The notes: generated by a model not told the origin, from the letters alone. Positions 15,924 through 25,593 are shown, counted from the first letter of the stretch. The stretch is DNA of 64,000 nucleotides from Pseudodesulfovibrio thermohalotolerans (GCF_021353295.2 NZ_CP120635.1:1344001-1408000), one strand, 5' to 3'. Made by a program: numbers and translations.

Positions 15924-18900
15924 GTGACAGTCGAAAGTGTCAAAAGAATAGTCTGGCCCCTGGCGGCCGCCCTTGTCTTGGGGTTGATCCTGGCTGATCC
16001 CGCCCAAGCCTTGCGGGTGGCTTTTTCTTCTCGGGGTGAAACGGAAAATCTGACTTTTTCTTTTGATTCCGACGTGTTGCCGCAAGTATCTGTGGCGAGA
16101 ACCGGCAAAACCGCATTGCAGGTCCTGTTGCCCGAAGGCATTTGGGGCCGCGAGAACCGGCCTGAAGTCGGGGGCATTGCGGGCAGGTTGGTCAAGTCCG
16201 TCGCCACCTCCGGCAATGGGGTGGAAATTGCCCTTTCCACCGACGCTTTCGGATACATTCGCGTTCCCGGCCAGGGGACGTCCCAGTTCGTTCTCCAACT
16301 TTATTCCGATCCCATCGGTGCGCGTTGGCGGTCGCCCGACACGCCTCCGGCTCCGGCCGGACAGGCCACCCGGCCCGCTCAAACGGCGCAACCGGCACCG
16401 GCGGCGGCACCCGAGCCCAAGGCTCCATCGGCGGCCGAGGTGGCCGAAACCCTGTCGGCGGTTCGCCCCGATCAGCCCGTATCGGACAAAGCCGAGGCCG
16501 ACCTGCCTTCCGAAGAGCCCTCCGCCGAGCGTAAACCCTTTTTCGCCGTTCCCTATTCCGTTCGGAATGAGGTCGCGCCCCCTGAAACCACGGTCCCTGA
16601 GGCCACACCCCCTGTCGCGCCCGGCGAGACCGTGACGGGGGATTATCCGGCGGCCAACGAGTTGCGTTTCAAAGCGGTAAACAAGTCCGCTGAGGAAGTG
16701 AAGTTTGCGGAGCTGGCCGGTGGAACCGAAAAGCGTTTTCCGGTGTCCGCCCCTTCCGCACCAGCGTCCGGAGCCCGGCCCGTTGCGGAATCTCCTGCGC
16801 CGGAGACCCCGGCCGCCAATGAGGTGGTCGGCAACGTGACCCCGCCCCCGGCCGTTGAGGCCGATTCGGGCGGCACCCGTGGTGATGTAGCTCCGCCTCC
16901 GTCCGCACTTGAGCCTGAGACGGCTCTGGTTGGCGATGCGGGATCGATCTCCGATGAAGTTCAGCCCTCGCCCACGGCTTCCGGCGGACCGGCGGCGGAC
17001 GTCCAGGCCGACGGTGCGCAGCAGGTCGGAGCCGATGGACAGCCGTTGGAGGAAACGTCGCCCGAGGAGCAGGAAAAGGCCCGCATCCAGGCCATTCGCG
17101 ATCAGCTCTACGAGGCGCAGTCCATGATGTTCAACGGCGCGTTGAACGAGGCGTTGCCGATTTACGAGGATATCATCAAGCAGCCCAAGCTGCCCGAGGA
17201 CGTGCGCGATGAGAGCCTCTACGCCATCGCCGACATAAAGAAGCAGATCAACTCGGGCGATCTGGCGAACAAATTCGACGAGGTGGCCCAGGCCTTTATC
17301 GAGGCCATGAACGCCAACCTGCGGTCCGACAGGGTGCCGCGCGCTCTGCTCAATCTCGGGTTGCTCAATCTGCAGGTGGGCAATTTCCCCGAGGCCCGCG
17401 CCTATTTCAAGATTCTTCAGGACAAGTACCCGGACGACGACAACATTCCGTCCATCAGCTATTACTGGGGCGAATACTGGTATCGCAAGGGCGATTACCG
17501 GAAGGCCGCCGACCAGTTCCAACATCTCATTCAGACCTATCCCGAGCACCAGCTCGCCAAGCAGGCCGCCTATTATTTGGCCGATTCGCTGAACCGGACG
17601 GGCTATCTGGACCAGGCTTTTCAGATCGTGGACTACATCGACAAGCGGTGGCCCGACTATTACATGGAGAACATGGATTTCCTGCGGCTGGCGGGCGGCG
17701 TGGAGACGCAGCTCAAGAAGTGGGAGCAGGCCAAGAACCATTATTTCACCTTCTACAACCTCAATCCCGATGCGGACGGCGCGGATGTGGTCCTGGCCCG
17801 TCTCGGGGACATCTACCTGCGCATGAACGACAAGGGCGCGGCCAAGCAGGTGTACGAGAAGGCGGTCAAGGATTATCCGGACAAGGAGGGCGGCCTCATC
17901 TCCAAGATGCGGCTGGCCGAGGAGGGCATCTACGACGATCCGGCCATGCACGAGATGGTGGATGTCTTCAACCGGCCGTACAATCTCAACCCGAAGCGGG
18001 TCTATACCGAGATCGTCAGCCGACATCCGGACAGTCCGCTTGCGCCCATCGCCCAGCTCAAGCTGGCCATGTGGTACGCCTTCAACAAAAAATATCCCGA
18101 AGCCCTGTCCTCGGCCCAGGATCTCGTCGAGAAGTATCCCGACAGTCCGCTGGTGGACAAGGCCCGGATTCTGGGCGACTCGGTTTTCGTTCTCGCAGTG
18201 CCGGGGATGCTTGCCGAGGAGCGCTACGGCCGCATTGTTCGCTACTGGGAGACTTACGATTTCATCGGCAAGAAGGATTCCAAGGTCGACGACAACACAA
18301 GGCTCGCCATCGCCACCAGCTACTGGAAGGTGGGGCAGCCCGAAAAGGCCCTTGAGCTGCTCAAGCCGTATCTTGTGAAGAAACAACTTGCCGGCGTCTC
18401 GGATCAGGCTCTCGGCCTGGCCGTGAACATTTACCTCGATCAGCTCGCCTGGCAGGACATTTCCGATCTCGTGTCCATGGCCTCCAAGCACTGGAAGCTC
18501 AAGCCCGAACAGCAGCGTCAGCTCGAATACGCGCGGGCCATGTCCCTGCAGAATCTCGGAGACGGCAAGCGCGCCGTGACCCTGTGGGCCGATCTGGCCA
18601 AGGACGCCACCGTGGACCCGGCATTCCGTGCCTACGCCATGTATTACATGGCCAAGGACGCCATGGAACGGCAGGATTTGCGCCGGGTTTTCGTCTATTC
18701 CCAGGAGGCCCTGGCGTTGCTGTTGCAGAGCGACGGCGATCCCGAGAAGGTCAAGGACGCGGTGCTCATGTCCATCTACGCCACCGAGCGGTCCGGGCGT
18801 TACGAAGAGGCGCTCAAGTGGGCCAGGGAGTATGACAAGTACATTTCCGTGGACAATCCCGAGTGGGCCTCCACCCGGTTCAAGCTCGCCCGCATCTATC

Positions 18901-19052
18901 GCAAGGCCGGGGCCATCGAGGAATGGAAGCAGTTGCTTCAGGATATCATCGAGAAGAAGCCCGATTCCCTTCAGGCCCAGCTAGCCAAGGCCGCTCTTGA
19001 CACGCACAGCCTCGAACGACAGGCCAGCCAGTACGCTCCCAACCCGGGGTAG
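15924..19052 (+). CDS. Large secreted or periplasmic TPR protein
   Basis: 1042 residues if the GTG at 15924 is the start (no strong ribosome site). A signal peptide covers about residues 1-30, then an AMIN-like beta domain (about 31-130), a long Pro/Ala/Glu-rich disordered linker (about 135-375), and from about 385 to the end many tetratricopeptide-like helical pairs, including a YbgF-like stretch (ALLNLGLLNLQVGNFPEAR, YYWGEYWYRKGDYRKAADQF). Such proteins act as scaffolds at the envelope, for instance with cell wall, division or pili machinery. Position after the activator gene, 64 bp apart, suggests co-transcription. No enzyme motif. Confidence 0.8.
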   Translation: MTVESVKRIVWPLAAALVLGLILADPAQALRVAFSSRGETENLTFSFDSDVLPQVSVARTGKTALQVLLPEGIWGRENRPEVGGIAGRLVKSVATSGNGVEIALSTDAFGYIRVPGQGTSQFVLQLYSDPIGARWRSPDTPPAPAGQATRPAQTAQPAPAAAPEPKAPSAAEVAETLSAVRPDQPVSDKAEADLPSEEPSAERKPFFAVPYSVRNEVAPPETTVPEATPPVAPGETVTGDYPAANELRFKAVNKSAEEVKFAELAGGTEKRFPVSAPSAPASGARPVAESPAPETPAANEVVGNVTPPPAVEADSGGTRGDVAPPPSALEPETALVGDAGSISDEVQPSPTASGGPAADVQADGAQQVGADGQPLEETSPEEQEKARIQAIRDQLYEAQSMMFNGALNEALPIYEDIIKQPKLPEDVRDESLYAIADIKKQINSGDLANKFDEVAQAFIEAMNANLRSDRVPRALLNLGLLNLQVGNFPEARAYFKILQDKYPDDDNIPSISYYWGEYWYRKGDYRKAADQFQHLIQTYPEHQLAKQAAYYLADSLNRTGYLDQAFQIVDYIDKRWPDYYMENMDFLRLAGGVETQLKKWEQAKNHYFTFYNLNPDADGADVVLARLGDIYLRMNDKGAAKQVYEKAVKDYPDKEGGLISKMRLAEEGIYDDPAMHEMVDVFNRPYNLNPKRVYTEIVSRHPDSPLAPIAQLKLAMWYAFNKKYPEALSSAQDLVEKYPDSPLVDKARILGDSVFVLAVPGMLAEERYGRIVRYWETYDFIGKKDSKVDDNTRLAIATSYWKVGQPEKALELLKPYLVKKQLAGVSDQALGLAVNIYLDQLAWQDISDLVSMASKHWKLKPEQQRQLEYARAMSLQNLGDGKRAVTLWADLAKDATVDPAFRAYAMYYMAKDAMERQDLRRVFVYSQEALALLLQSDGDPEKVKDAVLMSIYATERSGRYEEALKWAREYDKYISVDNPEWASTRFKLARIYRKAGAIEEWKQLLQDIIEKKPDSLQAQLAKAALDTHSLERQASQYAPNPG

Positions 19053-19184
19053 ACCGGCGGGCAGGCGTTTTTCTCCCTTTCCCTCAATTCTTGTCGGTTT
19101 TTTTGCCGTTTGGGTATGGTTGGAGGTCGATTTGTGCTATTCAGCAGGCGTGAATGGTTAAACAACTGTTTGTTGAGGTGGAGC

Positions 19185-19994
19185 ATGGACAGAAATCCCA
19201 TTGTTGCCGGACGGTTTTACGAGGCACAGCCGGAAGAGCTGTACGCCACGGTTGACGAGTATCTCGGATTGGCCGAGGGCAAACGGCAGGAGCACACCCT
19301 GCTGGCCATGGTGCCTCACGCCGGGTACGTGTACTCGGGAGCGGTCTGCGGCAAGACCCTGGGCACGGCCAATCTCGCGCCCACCGTGCTGTTGCTCGGT
19401 CCCAACCATACGGGGCGGGGAGAGCGGTTCGCCCTGTGGCCCGACGGCGGCTGGGCGATTCCAGGCGGATTCCTGTCCATCGACACCGCCCTGGCCGCGG
19501 CGCTGCTTGATGCCGACAAGGATGTCCAGGCGGATACCTCGGCGCACATGGGGGAGCATTCCCTGGAAGTGATCCTGCCGTTTCTCTATCGCCTCAATCC
19601 GGACACAACCATCGTGCCCATCAGTATCTCTGCGCCTGCCTTGGACTCTCTGGAGCGGGTGGGGCGAGCCATCGGTCGGGCCTTGGCCGCTTTTCCGAAC
19701 CCCGTGTCCATTGTGGTCAGTTCTGACATGAGCCATTACATTTCCCACGAGGACGCCCACAAGATGGACGGCATGGCCCTGGAACCGATGATGACCCTCG
19801 ATCCCGCCGTGCTCTACGACACGGTGCGCTCCCGGCATATTTCCATGTGCGGAGTGCTGCCCATGACAGTGGGATTATATGCGGCACTTGAACTTGGCGC
19901 GACCCATGCCGATCTGGAGGCCTACGCCACTTCAGGCGAGGTATCCGGCGACTTCCAGCAGGTCGTGGGTTACGCGGGCGTGCTGGTCGGTTGA
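19185..19994 (+). CDS. amrB: AmmeMemoRadiSam system protein B (MEMO1 family)
   Basis: 269 residues, start MDRNPIVAGRFYEAQPEEL, GAGGTGG upstream. The MEMO fold is related to extradiol dioxygenases, and the expected motifs are present: MVPHAGYVYSG near residue 44, LLLGPNHTG near 68, EHSLEVILPFL near 128 and VSSDMSHY near 180, with His and Asp that coordinate metal. The family is usually encoded beside AmmeMemoRadiSam protein A and a radical SAM protein; neither is next to it here. Its reaction is unknown. Confidence 0.92.
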   Translation: MDRNPIVAGRFYEAQPEELYATVDEYLGLAEGKRQEHTLLAMVPHAGYVYSGAVCGKTLGTANLAPTVLLLGPNHTGRGERFALWPDGGWAIPGGFLSIDTALAAALLDADKDVQADTSAHMGEHSLEVILPFLYRLNPDTTIVPISISAPALDSLERVGRAIGRALAAFPNPVSIVVSSDMSHYISHEDAHKMDGMALEPMMTLDPAVLYDTVRSRHISMCGVLPMTVGLYAALELGATHADLEAYATSGEVSGDFQQVVGYAGVLVG

Positions 19995-20185
19995 CGGGAC
20001 GCCGTCCGGCCGTATTGAGCAGGGCATTGCAAGGGCTGGCGGAATCACGAGCCGGGTAGGCCGAGGCTGCGCGCGGGGAGGGAGCGGAGTGCTTCGGTCC
20101 GGGGGCAGCCGGTCATTTCGGGCTGGAGCCATTTTGTGAGTATATGGGGGAGTGTGGCCCGGCAGCCTGCCGGGGATCAGACGTG
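19995..20185. other. Intergenic region between convergent genes
   Basis: About 190 bp. One hairpin, CCCGGCA at 20165-20171 and TGCCGGG, lies near the end of the minus-strand gene but lacks a U tract. Nothing else recognised. Confidence 0.4.
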
Positions 20186-20389
20186 TCAGGAGCCCCGGTT
20201 GAATCCTACGGTGGTTTCCCCATCGTGGACGATGACCGGGATGCGACGCAGTCCGCCGGAGAGTTTGAGCATTTCCTCCAGGTTGGCCTCGGAGGCCAGG
20301 ATGTCCACGAAGCGCGCCTGGGGGTGCGCGGCCAGTGCGCGTTTGGTGTGCGGGCAGGTGGATTTGCCGTATATGATTGTTTCGCTCAT
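20186..20389 (-). CDS. Glutaredoxin-like UXX-star family protein, Cys form
   Basis: 67 residues from MSETIIYGK; AGGAAAGAG precedes this ATG, which rules out the longer frame. The N-terminal strand leads into YGKSTCPHTKRA with a single Cys (C12) where selenocysteine occurs in some family members, and the C-terminal RRIPVIVHDGETTVGF has the cis-Pro loop of thioredoxin folds. It probably works as a small thiol redox protein. Single gene. The assignment to the UXX-star family rests on size and motif; a general glutaredoxin-like label is safer. Confidence 0.75.
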   Translation of the reverse strand: MSETIIYGKSTCPHTKRALAAHPQARFVDILASEANLEEMLKLSGGLRRIPVIVHDGETTVGFNRGS

Positions 20390-20500
20390 AACTCTTTCCT
20401 TGTTTTTTCCAAGAATACCACCAGGCCACGATGCCCACAACCCTTTGCCTATCAGCGGGGGATGGAGACTTGGAAACGCCGTTGAGTCGTTCTAGCCGCA

Positions 20501-20536
20501 TAAGAAAAGCCCTGTCCGGACGTATCTGGACAGGGC
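20501..20536 (-). terminator. Terminator after pnp
   Basis: On the minus strand GCCCTGTCC, a 10-nt loop, GGACAGGGC, then TTTTCTTA. It closes the long rimP-to-pnp transcript. Confidence 0.88.
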
Positions 20537-20561
20537 GTTTAATCATTGCTGACTGCCGAGC

Positions 20562-22775
20562 CTAACGGCGGCGGCGTCCACCGCGGTCACCGCGGTCGTT
20601 GCGTCCGCCTCTGTCGTTGTTGCGCGGAGCGGGACGCTTGAAGTCGTCCAGGTTGACCTCCTGTCCGGCCTCTTCCATGAGCCAGGCCTTACGGGACAGG
20701 CGGATGCGTCCGCCGGGCTCCAAGGAGATGCACTTCACCATGACTTCCTGGCCGAGCTGAACGATGTCTTCCACGCGTTCCACACGGTCGAAGTCGAGCT
20801 GGGAGATATGCAACATGCCTTCCTGGCCGGGCAGAATTTCGACGAGTGCGCCGACCTCAAGGATCTTGCGCACGACGCCCTTGTAGTTCTTGCCGGGTTC
20901 AGGCTTCTGGTCGTAGTAGAGCACCATTTCCTTGGCCTTTTCCATGGAAGCCATGGTCGGGGCGAAGATGGAGATCTTGCCGGAATCCTCGATGTCGATG
21001 TCGGCTTCGGTCTCGGCGGTGATGGCCTTGATGTTCTTGCCGCCGGGTCCGATGACGGAGCGGATCTTTTCGGGATCGATGTAGACCACGGCCATTTGCG
21101 GGGCCAGGGTGGACAGTTCGGCACGCGGCTTTTCCAGCACCTCGGCCATGTGGTCGAGGATGTGGGTCCGGGCTTCCTTGGCCTGGTACAGGGCCTTCTT
21201 GAGGACTTCCTGTGGGATGCCGCCGATCTTGATGTCCATCTGGATGGCGGTGATGCCGTCACGGGTGCCCGCAACCTTGAAGTCCATGTCGCCCAGGGCG
21301 TCCTCGTCGCCGAGGATGTCGGTCAGGACGAAGTACTGGTCGTCTTCCTTGCAAAGACCCATGGCGATACCGGCCACGGGATCGGAGATGGGCACGCCCG
21401 CATCCATGAGGGACAGGGTTGCGCCGCACACGGAAGCCATGGAGGAGGAACCGTTGGACTCCATGATTTCGGAGACCACGCGGATGGTGAACGGGAATTC
21501 CTCGGGGCTGGGCAGCACCGGAGAAAGGGCGCGTTCGGCTAGGGCTCCGTGGCCCACCTCACGGCGGGAGGTGCCGCGCAACATGCGGGCTTCACCGACG
21601 CAGTAGGGCGGGAAGTTGTAGTGGAGCATGAAACGCTTGGTGGCGTCGCCGAGCAGGGAGTCGTAACGCTGCTCGTCACGGGTGGAACCCAGGGTGGCGA
21701 CGGCCAGGGAGCAGGTTTCGCCGCGGCGGAACAGGACTGAGCCGTGGGTCTGCTGGAGAACGCCCACTTCGATGGACAGCGGACGGACGGTGGTGGTGTC
21801 ACGGCCGTCGATGCGCAGACCTTCCTTGACGATGCGTTCGCGGACGAACTTCTTGGTCATGTCGCCGACGATGTTGTCGACCTCGGCCAGCTTGGCGGAA
21901 TCGTCGGGGAATTTCTCGGCAACGGCTTCCTTGGCCTTCTTCTTGGCAGCGTCCTTGGCGGCGTAGCGGACCAGCTTCTCGGGGGTGGTCAGGGCCTTCT
22001 TGAGGTCATCGGTGATGATCTCGCCGAGGTACTCGGCCACTTCCTCGTCGCGCTCGGGAGCGGTCACTTCGATCTTGGGCACGCCGACCTTGTCGCGGAG
22101 CTCATCCTGAATGTCAAAGAGCGGTCCAACCTGCTCGTGGCCCCAGGCCAGGGCGTCGGCCACCATGTCTTCAGAGACGAAGTTGCCGCCGCCTTCGACC
22201 ATGACCATGGCCTCGCGGGTTGCGGCGAAGATCAGGTTCAGGGACGAACGCTCCTCAATGCCCTTGTAGGTGGGGTAGAGGACGAACTCGCCGTCCACGT
22301 AGCCCACGCGGGCGCCGACGATAGGGCCGAGGAAGGGCATCTTGGAAATGTGGCAGGCGGCGGAAGCGCCGGTCAGGGCCAGAACGTCCGGGTTGACGTG
22401 CTTGTCGGCGGACAGGACGGTGGCGATGATCTGCACTTCGTCGGAGAAGCCCTTGGCGAACAAGGGACGGATGGGACGGTCGATGAGCCGGGAGACCAGG
22501 GTCTCATGCTCGGAGGGACGGCCCTCGCGGCGGAAGTAGTTGCCCGGCACGCGGCCGGCGGCGTAAGCCATTTCCTGATAGTTGCAGGTCAGCGGGAAGA
22601 AGCCCCGGTCTTCAGCCAGGGGCTGGGTCACGGCGGTGACCAGAACAGTGGTGCTTCCGGAAGAAATGGTCACCGCGCCGGAGGCTTGGCGAGCGTATTT
22701 TCCGGTTTCGATGGTGATGTCGAGATCGCCGACCGTCGCGGTAACGCTGGTGGCGTCGAAAGGAATCATCGTCAT
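20562..22775 (-). CDS. pnp: Polyribonucleotide nucleotidyltransferase
   Basis: 737 residues. PNPase degrades RNA 3' to 5' with phosphate and can add tails; it is a trimer and part of the degradosome in many bacteria. Two RNase PH domains are visible (first about 10-230, second about 325-550, with GRDTTTVRPLSIEVG at the start of the second), followed by a KH domain (IRSVIGPGGKNIKAI near 570) and an S1 domain (about 625-690). The tail is an Arg/Asp/Gly-rich stretch, likely disordered RNA-binding. Last gene of the operon, after rpsO as in many bacteria. Confidence 0.97.
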   Translation of the reverse strand: MTMIPFDATSVTATVGDLDITIETGKYARQASGAVTISSGSTTVLVTAVTQPLAEDRGFFPLTCNYQEMAYAAGRVPGNYFRREGRPSEHETLVSRLIDRPIRPLFAKGFSDEVQIIATVLSADKHVNPDVLALTGASAACHISKMPFLGPIVGARVGYVDGEFVLYPTYKGIEERSSLNLIFAATREAMVMVEGGGNFVSEDMVADALAWGHEQVGPLFDIQDELRDKVGVPKIEVTAPERDEEVAEYLGEIITDDLKKALTTPEKLVRYAAKDAAKKKAKEAVAEKFPDDSAKLAEVDNIVGDMTKKFVRERIVKEGLRIDGRDTTTVRPLSIEVGVLQQTHGSVLFRRGETCSLAVATLGSTRDEQRYDSLLGDATKRFMLHYNFPPYCVGEARMLRGTSRREVGHGALAERALSPVLPSPEEFPFTIRVVSEIMESNGSSSMASVCGATLSLMDAGVPISDPVAGIAMGLCKEDDQYFVLTDILGDEDALGDMDFKVAGTRDGITAIQMDIKIGGIPQEVLKKALYQAKEARTHILDHMAEVLEKPRAELSTLAPQMAVVYIDPEKIRSVIGPGGKNIKAITAETEADIDIEDSGKISIFAPTMASMEKAKEMVLYYDQKPEPGKNYKGVVRKILEVGALVEILPGQEGMLHISQLDFDRVERVEDIVQLGQEVMVKCISLEPGGRIRLSRKAWLMEEAGQEVNLDDFKRPAPRNNDRGGRNDRGDRGGRRRR

Positions 22776-23030
22776 GGAGATTCTCCTGCCTTATGAATTA
22801 AGGCAATAAAGGTGGATCACTTTCTGCGATAATCCCTCGAGTGGGGTTAGCCGGCTTGGGGAGGAGCTTTTGGGGCCATGGGAACCTCGGGTTCCCAAAA
22901 ACGCCTTCCGCAGCCAACTAATCTGTGGGTGGGGATTCGTTCGGGGCCGTGGAAAGACGGCTCCGACGCAGAAAGTGACGTACGAGCGGGGGAGGTTTTA
23001 CCCTCCCCCAAACATCAATTCTTCAAAGAA
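22776..23030 (-). promoter_or_regulatory. Structured rpsO-pnp intergenic leader
   Basis: A 255-bp spacer without a gene. TCACTTTCTGCG (22817-22828) is perfectly complementary to CGCAGAAAGTGA (22967-22978), enclosing smaller hairpins such as GGGAACC-TC-GGGTTCCC near 22879. A further perfect 8-bp stem, GGGGGAGG/CCTCCCCC at 22988-23009, lies 21 bp after rpsO. In E. coli the pnp leader forms an RNase III-cleaved stem used for autocontrol; a like role here is inference. Confidence 0.5.
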
Positions 23031-23300
23031 CTACTTGCGCAGACCGAGGCGGCCAATCAGGTCGCGATAGCGCTGGATGTCCTTATTTTGCAGGTACTTG
23101 AGCAGTTTCCTGCGCTGTCCGACCAGTTTCAGCAGGCCGGTGCGGGAGTGGTGATCCTTGGTATGGGTCTTGAAGTGGGTGGCCAGGTAGGTGATGCGCG
23201 CGGTCAGCAGCGCAACCTGGACTTCCGGGGACCCGGTGTCACCTTCGCAGGTCTTGTACTCGTCAATGATCTTCTGTTTTTCTTCAGCAGTCATCACCAC
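23031..23300 (-). CDS. rpsO: Ribosomal protein uS15
   Basis: 89 residues, standard length. It binds 16S rRNA at the platform and helps the early assembly of the 30S subunit. The typical [16 protein letters not shown] and [26 protein letters not shown] motifs are visible. GTG at 23300 has GGAGG at 8 bp; the ATG two codons later is an alternative start. Part of the truB-rpsO-pnp segment. Confidence 0.97.
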   Translation of the reverse strand: MVMTAEEKQKIIDEYKTCEGDTGSPEVQVALLTARITYLATHFKTHTKDHHSRTGLLKLVGQRRKLLKYLQNKDIQRYRDLIGRLGLRK

Positions 23301-23366
23301 AGCGATATCCTCCTAAGTTGGATGTTGCTTTTAACGTTGTGCCGGACGCAGAGGTCCCGTTACGGA

Positions 23367-24308
23367 TCAGTCCCGGTTCCAGAGTCCCCGGAGAATGGCC
23401 CATCTGGGCTTGTCGTCCTGAAGCTTGGCCTCCACCAGTGCCAGGGGGGAGCCGTCGGGACCGAGCAACATGGCTCGATCGCCGAGTACGCCCGCCAGCA
23501 TGGTACCGGGTTGGTCGGTCACCGGCAGCCAGGACCCGTTCATGACGAGTCCGGCCAGCGGTTCGGTCAACCGATACCTCGGCCAGTGAGGCAGGGTGTC
23601 CGCAAGCGGAATCACCCGTTCCGGAAATAATTCCGGGTGCTCCAGAACGTCCTCCAGGTCAAAGGCCTGATCGAGCCGGAAAGGCTCGCTGGCTTCTCTG
23701 ACCAGGCTGGTCAGCGCCGCGCCGCACCCCATTCGTGTCCCCAAGCTGTGGACCAGGGATCGTATGTAGGTGCCCGCGGAACAGCTGACCCTGAATGCCG
23801 CTTCGGGCGGATTCACGTCCAGCGCTTCCACATGAGAAATCACGATGGGCTTCATTTTGACCGGTGTTTCCAGACCTTCGCGGGCCAGGGCGTACAGCGG
23901 CTTCCCCTCGTGTTTGGCAGCCGAATAGGCAGGAACCTCCTGCTCTGTCAACTCTTTCCAATACAAAATTTCACGTTCGACATCTGCCGAAGTGGCCTCC
24001 ACCGGGCTTTCCTTGAGTATTTCCCCTTGGATATCAAGCGTGTCGGTGGTTATTCCGAGCCGAAATGTTCCGGAATAGGTCTTGGTCCCGCCGGAAAGGT
24101 ACGGCGCAAGCTTGGTTGCCTGTCCGAGAAGGACCAGGAGCACTCCCTCGGCCATGGGGTCCAGGGTGCCGCCATGACCGATCTTGAACTGCTTGAGGCG
24201 GTGTTTGATGTCGTTCAGGCAGTCGGTCGACGTGGGGCCGGACGGCTTGTTCAGGATAAGCAGGCCGTCGAGTTGGAACGGGCTGCGTTTCTTGGATCGG
24301 CGTCCCAT
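23367..24308 (-). CDS. truB: tRNA pseudouridine(55) synthase
   Basis: 313 residues. TruB forms pseudouridine 55 in the T loop of tRNAs; the catalytic Asp is D50 in GHGGTLDPMAEG, and the N-terminal KPSGPTST motif and the SAGTYIRSLVHSLG stretch fit the family. The C-terminal part beyond about 235 resembles the PUA-like tail of TruB. Its ATG lies directly after the nrnA stop (24309), so the genes are coupled. Confidence 0.96.
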   Translation of the reverse strand: MGRRSKKRSPFQLDGLLILNKPSGPTSTDCLNDIKHRLKQFKIGHGGTLDPMAEGVLLVLLGQATKLAPYLSGGTKTYSGTFRLGITTDTLDIQGEILKESPVEATSADVEREILYWKELTEQEVPAYSAAKHEGKPLYALAREGLETPVKMKPIVISHVEALDVNPPEAAFRVSCSAGTYIRSLVHSLGTRMGCGAALTSLVREASEPFRLDQAFDLEDVLEHPELFPERVIPLADTLPHWPRYRLTEPLAGLVMNGSWLPVTDQPGTMLAGVLGDRAMLLGPDGSPLALVEAKLQDDKPRWAILRGLWNRD

Positions 24309-25277
24309 CTATCCACGCTCCAGTTGTTCCGCAACGGCCTTGACGAGTTGCTCTCTGGCTTCGGCTAGGGGGGCCTGGATGGAGCCGCCCGCCGCGTTCT
24401 TGTGTCCGCCGCCGCCGAATCGGGCGGCCACCTGCTGAACATTGTCGTCCCCGTAGGAGCGCAGGCTGAATTTGTAGAGGTCCGGTCCTTCCTCGCGCAG
24501 TATGGCGGCCACTCGCACGGTTTTGAGACGGCGCAGAAAGTTAATCAGATTTTCGGTGTCCGCATTGGTGGTCCCGGTGCGCTTGAACATTTCCTTCGTG
24601 ATTACGGTCGCGCAGATTTGTTTGTCCTGGAAAAGTTCCATGGTGCTCATGGCCTCGGTCCACAGCTTCATGCGGTTCTCGGACCATTGCTTGGTAATGC
24701 GCTCGTTCATCAGGGCGATATCGAGTCCGGAGCGGAGCATCTGCGCGGCCAACTCCAACGACTCGGGGGTGGTGTTGCCGTAGGTGAAGAAGCCGGTGTC
24801 CGTGGCTACCGCCAGGTAGACGCATTCGGCCAGAGGGCCGGTGAGGGGCACATCCAGCGCCTCGGCGAGCAGGGCGACCATATTGCCCACGGCAGGCTGG
24901 GTCGGGTCCACCCAATTGACCGCGCCGAACTCGTCATTGCCCAGGTGATGGTCAATGTTGATGAATCCGGTTTCGTTCGATCGGGCGGCCAGGGATTCCC
25001 CCATGCGCTCGCGGCTGCCGCAGTCCAGGACAAAGCTCCAGGCGGGCAGGGTGTCGGGCAGCTCGCTCGCGATGGGCGTCGGCGCGTCGACAAAGGCATA
25101 GCGCGAAGGCAGGCCGGAGGGATTGTAGAGCTTGACCCGTTTGCCCATGGTGGTCAGGAGATGCCCAAGGGCACAGATGGAGCCGATGGCGTCGCCGTCG
25201 GGACTGTAGTGCGAGGCGACCAGAAACTCGTCGTGGTCTCTGATTACGTCGCTAATCCTTCGGATGGGACTTTCCAT
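24309..25277 (-). CDS. nrnA: DHH/DHHA1 oligoribonuclease / pAp phosphatase
   Basis: 322 residues from MESPIRRISD at 25277 (GAGG upstream), overlapping the rbfA end by 26 bp. The DHH phosphoesterase motifs are present: SHYSPDGDAIGS near residue 22, VLDCGSRERMG near 82 and NIDHHLGNDEFG near 108; the C-terminal DHHA1 signature is FGGGGHKNAAGG. NrnA breaks down short RNA oligonucleotides and dephosphorylates pAp, a by-product of sulfate assimilation. A place in the rimP-infB-rbfA operon is common in Gram-positives and deltaproteobacteria. Confidence 0.93.
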   Translation of the reverse strand: MESPIRRISDVIRDHDEFLVASHYSPDGDAIGSICALGHLLTTMGKRVKLYNPSGLPSRYAFVDAPTPIASELPDTLPAWSFVLDCGSRERMGESLAARSNETGFINIDHHLGNDEFGAVNWVDPTQPAVGNMVALLAEALDVPLTGPLAECVYLAVATDTGFFTYGNTTPESLELAAQMLRSGLDIALMNERITKQWSENRMKLWTEAMSTMELFQDKQICATVITKEMFKRTGTTNADTENLINFLRRLKTVRVAAILREEGPDLYKFSLRSYGDDNVQQVAARFGGGGHKNAAGGSIQAPLAEAREQLVKAVAEQLERG

Positions 25278-25593
25278 AGACCACGTCCTCAAGAAATTCA
25301 TCGAACTGGAAGCGAAGTTCCGGGGTGTATTGCAGCTTGAGGATGCGTCCGAGCCGGGAGCGGAGGAAGCCCGTGGCCTTCTCCAGACCGGCCTGGACTT
25401 CCCGGCGGTGCTCGGCGTCGCCTGAAACAGTGTAGAATATTTCGGCGATACGCAGGTTGGAATTCATGCGTACGCCGGACAGGGTGACGAACTGCAGGCG
25501 CGGGTCCGCCGCCTCCTCCACGAGAAGGGTGCTGATTTCGCGCATGATCTGGTCGCCCATGCGTACGGCTCGTCTCGAACCGGATGCTTTCAT
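25252..25593 (-). CDS. rbfA: 30S ribosome-binding factor A
   Basis: 113 residues, standard length for RbfA, a KH-fold protein that binds immature 30S subunits near helix 1 of 16S rRNA. Typical features are RRAVRMGDQIMREISTLL at the start and PELRFQFDEFLE near the end. It overlaps the nrnA start and follows the DUF503 gene by 11 bp. Confidence 0.94.
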   Translation of the reverse strand: MKASGSRRAVRMGDQIMREISTLLVEEAADPRLQFVTLSGVRMNSNLRIAEIFYTVSGDAEHRREVQAGLEKATGFLRSRLGRILKLQYTPELRFQFDEFLEDVVYGKSHPKD

